The translations under genes were made by a program, and so were the position numbers. This document shows positions 61,286-64,000 of a DNA stretch of 64,000 nucleotides, one piece after another. The notes below the pieces were generated by a model. That model saw only the letters and a list, made by a program, of their open reading frames with translations. It ran no database searches and was not told the origin of the DNA. This DNA is from Rhizobium albus (GTDB taxonomy: Bacteria > Pseudomonadota > Alphaproteobacteria > Rhizobiales > Rhizobiaceae): NCBI GenBank assembly GCA_030160035.1, contig BSNO01000001.1:186001-250000 (forward strand). Reading direction: 5' to 3'. Numbering within the stretch: position 1 is the stretch's first letter; each line of letters begins with the position of its first letter.

Positions 61286-62320
61286 TCAACCCCAGCAGAG
61301 CTCCAGGCCTTCCTGGACGCTGATCGACTCGACGCCGTCGACCGCCTGATCGGTCACGAGCTGCACGCCGGTATCGTAGAAGTCGAGGCCCGGGGTCGGC
61401 TCGGGCTTCTCGCCCGTTTCGGCGAATTTCGCGATGGCCTCGATGCCGAGCGCCGCCATTTCCAGCGGATATTGCTGTGAGGTTGCGCCGATGATGCCTT
61501 CCTGCACGTTCTGGACACCCGGGCAGCCGCCATCGACGGAGACGATGATCACGTCGTTCTCGCGATTGAAGGAGCGCAGCGTTTCATAGGCGCCTGCCGC
61601 TGCCGGTTCGTTGATCGTGTAGACGACGTTGATTTCCGGATCGACCTGAAGAAGGTTTTCCATGGCGCGGCGGCCACCTTCCTCGTTGCCGGCGGTCACG
61701 TCGTTGCCGACGATGCGTTCGTCTTCTTCGTCGCCGATCATGTTTTCATCGCCGAGCTCGATGCCGAAGCCGGACAGGAACCCCTGGTTGCGCAGCACGT
61801 CGACGGAAGGCTGGCTGGGCGAGAGGTCCAGCATCGCGATCTTGGCGTTGGCAGCTTCGTCGCCGAGCTGGGCCGCGGCCCACTGGCCGATCAGTTCGCC
61901 GGCCTTGAAGTTGTCGGTCGCGAAGGTCGCATCGGCGGCGTCGATGGGCTCGAGCGGCGTGTCGAGGGCGATGACGAGCACGCCGTTGTCACGGGCGGTC
62001 TTGAGGACGTCGACGATCGCCTTGGTGTCGGACGCCGTGATGAGGATGCCCTTTGCGCCAGAGGCGATGCAGGATTCGACCGCCTGAACCTGGGTTTCGT
62101 GGTCACCATCGACACGGCCGGCATAGGTGGACAGCTCGACGCCGAGTTCTTCGGCCTTGGCAGTGGCGCCTTCCTTCATCTTGACGAAGAAGGGGTTGAT
62201 GTCGGTCTTGGTGATGAGGCAGGCGCTGACCGTATCCTGCGCTTTGGCGGGCGTGGCCATGATGAGGCCGGCGGTGACGGCGGCAAGGGCAGTCGACGCG
62301 AGAATGGCGTAGCGTGTCAT
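61286..62320 (-). CDS. frcB: Fructose-binding periplasmic protein FrcB
   Basis: Periplasmic-binding protein of the ribose/fructose family, 344 residues. Signal peptide [19 protein letters not shown] with cleavage after [48 protein letters not shown] (in parts) and [18 protein letters not shown] are family stretches. It is first in frcB-C-A-K and faces frcR across a region with a perfect palindrome. Confidence 0.92.
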   Translation of the reverse strand: MTRYAILASTALAAVTAGLIMATPAKAQDTVSACLITKTDINPFFVKMKEGATAKAEELGVELSTYAGRVDGDHETQVQAVESCIASGAKGILITASDTKAIVDVLKTARDNGVLVIALDTPLEPIDAADATFATDNFKAGELIGQWAAAQLGDEAANAKIAMLDLSPSQPSVDVLRNQGFLSGFGIELGDENMIGDEEDERIVGNDVTAGNEEGGRRAMENLLQVDPEINVVYTINEPAAAGAYETLRSFNRENDVIIVSVDGGCPGVQNVQEGIIGATSQQYPLEMAALGIEAIAKFAETGEKPEPTPGLDFYDTGVQLVTDQAVDGVESISVQEGLELCWG

Positions 62321-62393
62321 GATGTTCCTCCCAGAATGACGATCCGGACCACTCCCTGTCCGGCGCTGGGCAAACGAAACACCAAGCGTCGAC

Positions 62394-62436
62394 GCGTGTC
62401 AATAAATAAATCACTCTTATTTAGTTATTGACACGC
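62394..62436. promoter_or_regulatory. Palindromic operator between frcB and frcR
   Basis: Arms GCGTGTCAATAA (62394-62405) and TTATTGACACGC (62425-62436) are exact inverted repeats around a 19-base AT-rich centre. They lie 74 bases before the frcB start and 77 before the frcR start. A ROK regulator acting as a dimer is the obvious ligand, so this is probably the FrcR operator for both promoters. Confidence 0.7.
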
Positions 62437-62512
62437 GGGTCGTGTCGCGCTCATCCTTGTCTCTGCCGGTGAGACCTGCGAAGGACGTTCGGCATCGGCA
62501 GGGAGGACATCA

Positions 62513-63727
62513 ATGGCGCTGACGGGCGGGCTGCAAGAGGCCGGCGGCCAGCAATTGCGCGGCTCGAACCAGAGCGGGATGCGCGCCTACAACGAACGGC
62601 TCGTGCTGAGCCTCGTTCGTCGCCATGCCGTGTTGGTGAAGACCGAGATCGCCCGCATGACCGGCCTTTCCGCTCAAACCATCTCCGTCATCATGCGGGA
62701 ACTTGAAGCCGACGGGCTGCTGGTGCGCGGTGAGCCCATTCGCGGCAAGGTGGGGCAACCATCGGTGCCGCTGTCGATCAATCCGGAAGGTGCCTTCTTC
62801 ATCGGCCTGAAAGTCGGCCGGCGCAGCGCCGATCTCATCGTCATCAATTTCCTCGGCAAGCCGGTCGCAAGCCGGCATGCGGGCTACGCTTATCCGGATC
62901 CCGATGCCATTCTGGCCTTCGTGCGCGAGGGACTGGCGGAAATGATCGCGGCGCTCGGTGCCGACCAGCAAAGCCGCATCGCCGGGCTCGGCATCGCCAT
63001 GCCGTTTCAGCTCTGGAACTGGCACGACGAGGTGGGTGCGCCACAGGCGCAGATGGATCGGTGGCGGCATTTCGACCTGAAGCGCGAGATCGACGCGATC
63101 TGCAATTTCCCGGTCTATCTGCAGAACGATGCGACGGCGGCCTGCGCCGCAGAGCTGATCTTCGGCGAACGCGCCAGCCGCCAGGATTTCATCTATTTCT
63201 ATGTCGGCAGCTTCATCGGCGGCGGCATCGTGCTGAACGGCAGTCTCTATGCGGGGCGCAGCGGCAATGCCGGCGCGCTCGGCTCCATGCCGGTTCCGGG
63301 GCGCAGCGGCGGGACGGAGCAACTGATCGACCAGGCTTCCATCATGGTGCTGGAAAAGATGCTGGTCGCCGACGGCATCGATCCCTCGCCACTCTGGCAG
63401 ACACCGGAGGACTGGTCACAATTCGGCCCGTCTGTGGACCGCTGGATCGCAACCGTCGCCACCGGTCTCGCCTATGCCATCGTGGCATCCGTCTCGATCA
63501 TCGATTTCGAAACGGTCATCATCGATGGCGGCATGCCGCAGGCCGTGCGCGCGGCGCTCGTGATCGAAACCCGGGCGGCCATCGCCGCGATGGATCTGCA
63601 GGGCATCGACACGCCCAATGTCGAGGCCGGCTCCATCGGCTCCATCGCGCGGGCGCTTGGCGCAGCCAGCCTGCCGCTCTTCGACAAATATCTGATCGAC
63701 CAGCACACATTGATGCGCGAAGCCTGA
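62513..63727 (+). CDS. frcR: ROK-family transcriptional regulator FrcR
   Basis: 404 residues. N-terminal winged HTH (KTEIARMTGLSAQTISVIMREL, DGLLVRGEP) then a ROK sugar-kinase-like domain (LGIAMPF, YLQNDATAACAAELIFG, YFYVGSFIGGGIVLNGSLYAG). The usual ROK zinc motif CxCGxxGC is not seen in the expected place (RSGGTEQLIDQ stands there), so sugar sensing may not need zinc. AGGGAGG precedes ATG 62513. Confidence 0.9.
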   Translation: MALTGGLQEAGGQQLRGSNQSGMRAYNERLVLSLVRRHAVLVKTEIARMTGLSAQTISVIMRELEADGLLVRGEPIRGKVGQPSVPLSINPEGAFFIGLKVGRRSADLIVINFLGKPVASRHAGYAYPDPDAILAFVREGLAEMIAALGADQQSRIAGLGIAMPFQLWNWHDEVGAPQAQMDRWRHFDLKREIDAICNFPVYLQNDATAACAAELIFGERASRQDFIYFYVGSFIGGGIVLNGSLYAGRSGNAGALGSMPVPGRSGGTEQLIDQASIMVLEKMLVADGIDPSPLWQTPEDWSQFGPSVDRWIATVATGLAYAIVASVSIIDFETVIIDGGMPQAVRAALVIETRAAIAAMDLQGIDTPNVEAGSIGSIARALGAASLPLFDKYLIDQHTLMREA

Positions 63728-63956
63728 TCGCGCATCCAGCCTTCATGGTGAGCCTATCGAACCGCGGAGCTCGGCGAGATCCGGGCCACCCTCGCCCTTC
63801 GACGGGCTCAGGATGAGGGTGGAGTGGGCGGAACGCGACAAGTCAAGGCAGGCTCCGGAAGTGAGATCAGGAGTTTGGTGCCTCTCCAGCCCTCATGGTG
63901 AGCTTGTCGAACCACGAGGCTGGGCACGATCTGGGTGACCAGCCCTTTGGCGACGA
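63728..63956. repeat. REP-like intergenic repeats downstream of frcR
   Basis: Three copies of a common alphaproteobacterial repeat built around TGAGCNTRTCGAACC/CCTTCGACGGGCTCAGGATGA-type sequence. They are at about 63740-63770, 63787-63822 (inverted relative to the others, arms CACCCT/AGGGTG) and 63891-63919 (CCTC-ATGGT with ACCA-CGAGG). The rest of this 230-base gap shows nothing else. Confidence 0.75.
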
Positions 63957-64000
63957 TCAGCCGAAGACTTCGGTCAGTGCGGTGCGCGTGGCGTCGACGA
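63957..64000 (-). CDS. 3' end of an unidentified minus-strand gene
   Basis: On the minus strand the last codons in the window read VDATRTALTEVFG then TGA (63957-63959). The phase stays open to the edge. The sequence is too short to name, and may be chance, but the position just after the repeats and the coding-like codons suggest the C-terminus of a gene outside the window. Confidence 0.35.
   Translation of the reverse strand, partial: VDATRTALTEVFG

Overview
This window is about 64 kb of GC-rich alphaproteobacterial chromosome. It holds most of a photosynthesis gene cluster (PGC) of an anoxygenic purple phototroph, with housekeeping and accessory genes between and beside the PGC blocks. A cyclic beta-1,2-glucan exporter (ndvA), a fructose ABC system of the rhizobial frcBCAK/frcR type and an ectoine operon together suggest a salt-tolerant, probably marine or soil member of the Hyphomicrobiales (Rhizobiales). 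This placement is inference from gene content. The cyclase gene is the oxygen-dependent acsF and no bchE is seen, so the organism probably makes bacteriochlorophyll a under oxygen.

Left PGC block (1-10.8 kb): crtD (cut by the window edge) and crtC on the plus strand; a compact minus-strand operon bchI-bchD-bchO-crtI-crtB-orf59; and a divergent dxs. A PpsR/CrtJ-type operator, apparently a pair of sites 8 bp apart, lies between bchI and dxs. Next (10.8-19 kb) come a dxs-adjacent ORF, a small cluster of tiny ORFs next to tRNA-Arg(CCU), an M20 amidohydrolase, a D,D-carboxypeptidase, a CobW GTPase, a TusA-like protein, an L,D-transpeptidase and dxr.

From 19 to 32 kb, two hemA genes (5-aminolevulinate synthase) lie in the same orientation. 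Their cores look nearly identical. They bracket an apparent form-II coxSLM molybdenum hydroxylase operon, a NosP-like FIST sensor with a sensorless hybrid kinase and a LuxR-type regulator (a probable NO-sensing cassette), ndvA and idi.

The right PGC block (30.1-53 kb) is a 16-kb minus-strand superoperon bchF-N-B-H-L-M-lhaA-puhA-B-C-orf102-acsF-puhE-hemA-idi. It is followed on the plus strand by aerR/ppaA, ppsR, bchG, a pucC-family gene, bchP, a small membrane ORF and tspO. A perfect 18-bp PpsR operator precedes bchG. The puf genes, bchCXYZ and crtE/F/A are not in the window and presumably lie upstream of crtD.

The right end (53-64 kb) carries a MipA/OmpV outer-membrane protein; ectR with the divergent ectABC-ask operon; the frcB-C-A-K operon with a strong hairpin after frcB; divergent frcR with a perfect 12-bp-arm operator between frcB and frcR; and REP-like repeats. 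Together the genes supply precursors (dxs, dxr, idi, hemA), build carotenoid and bacteriochlorophyll, assemble the reaction centre, and regulate these by redox and light (PpsR/AerR).
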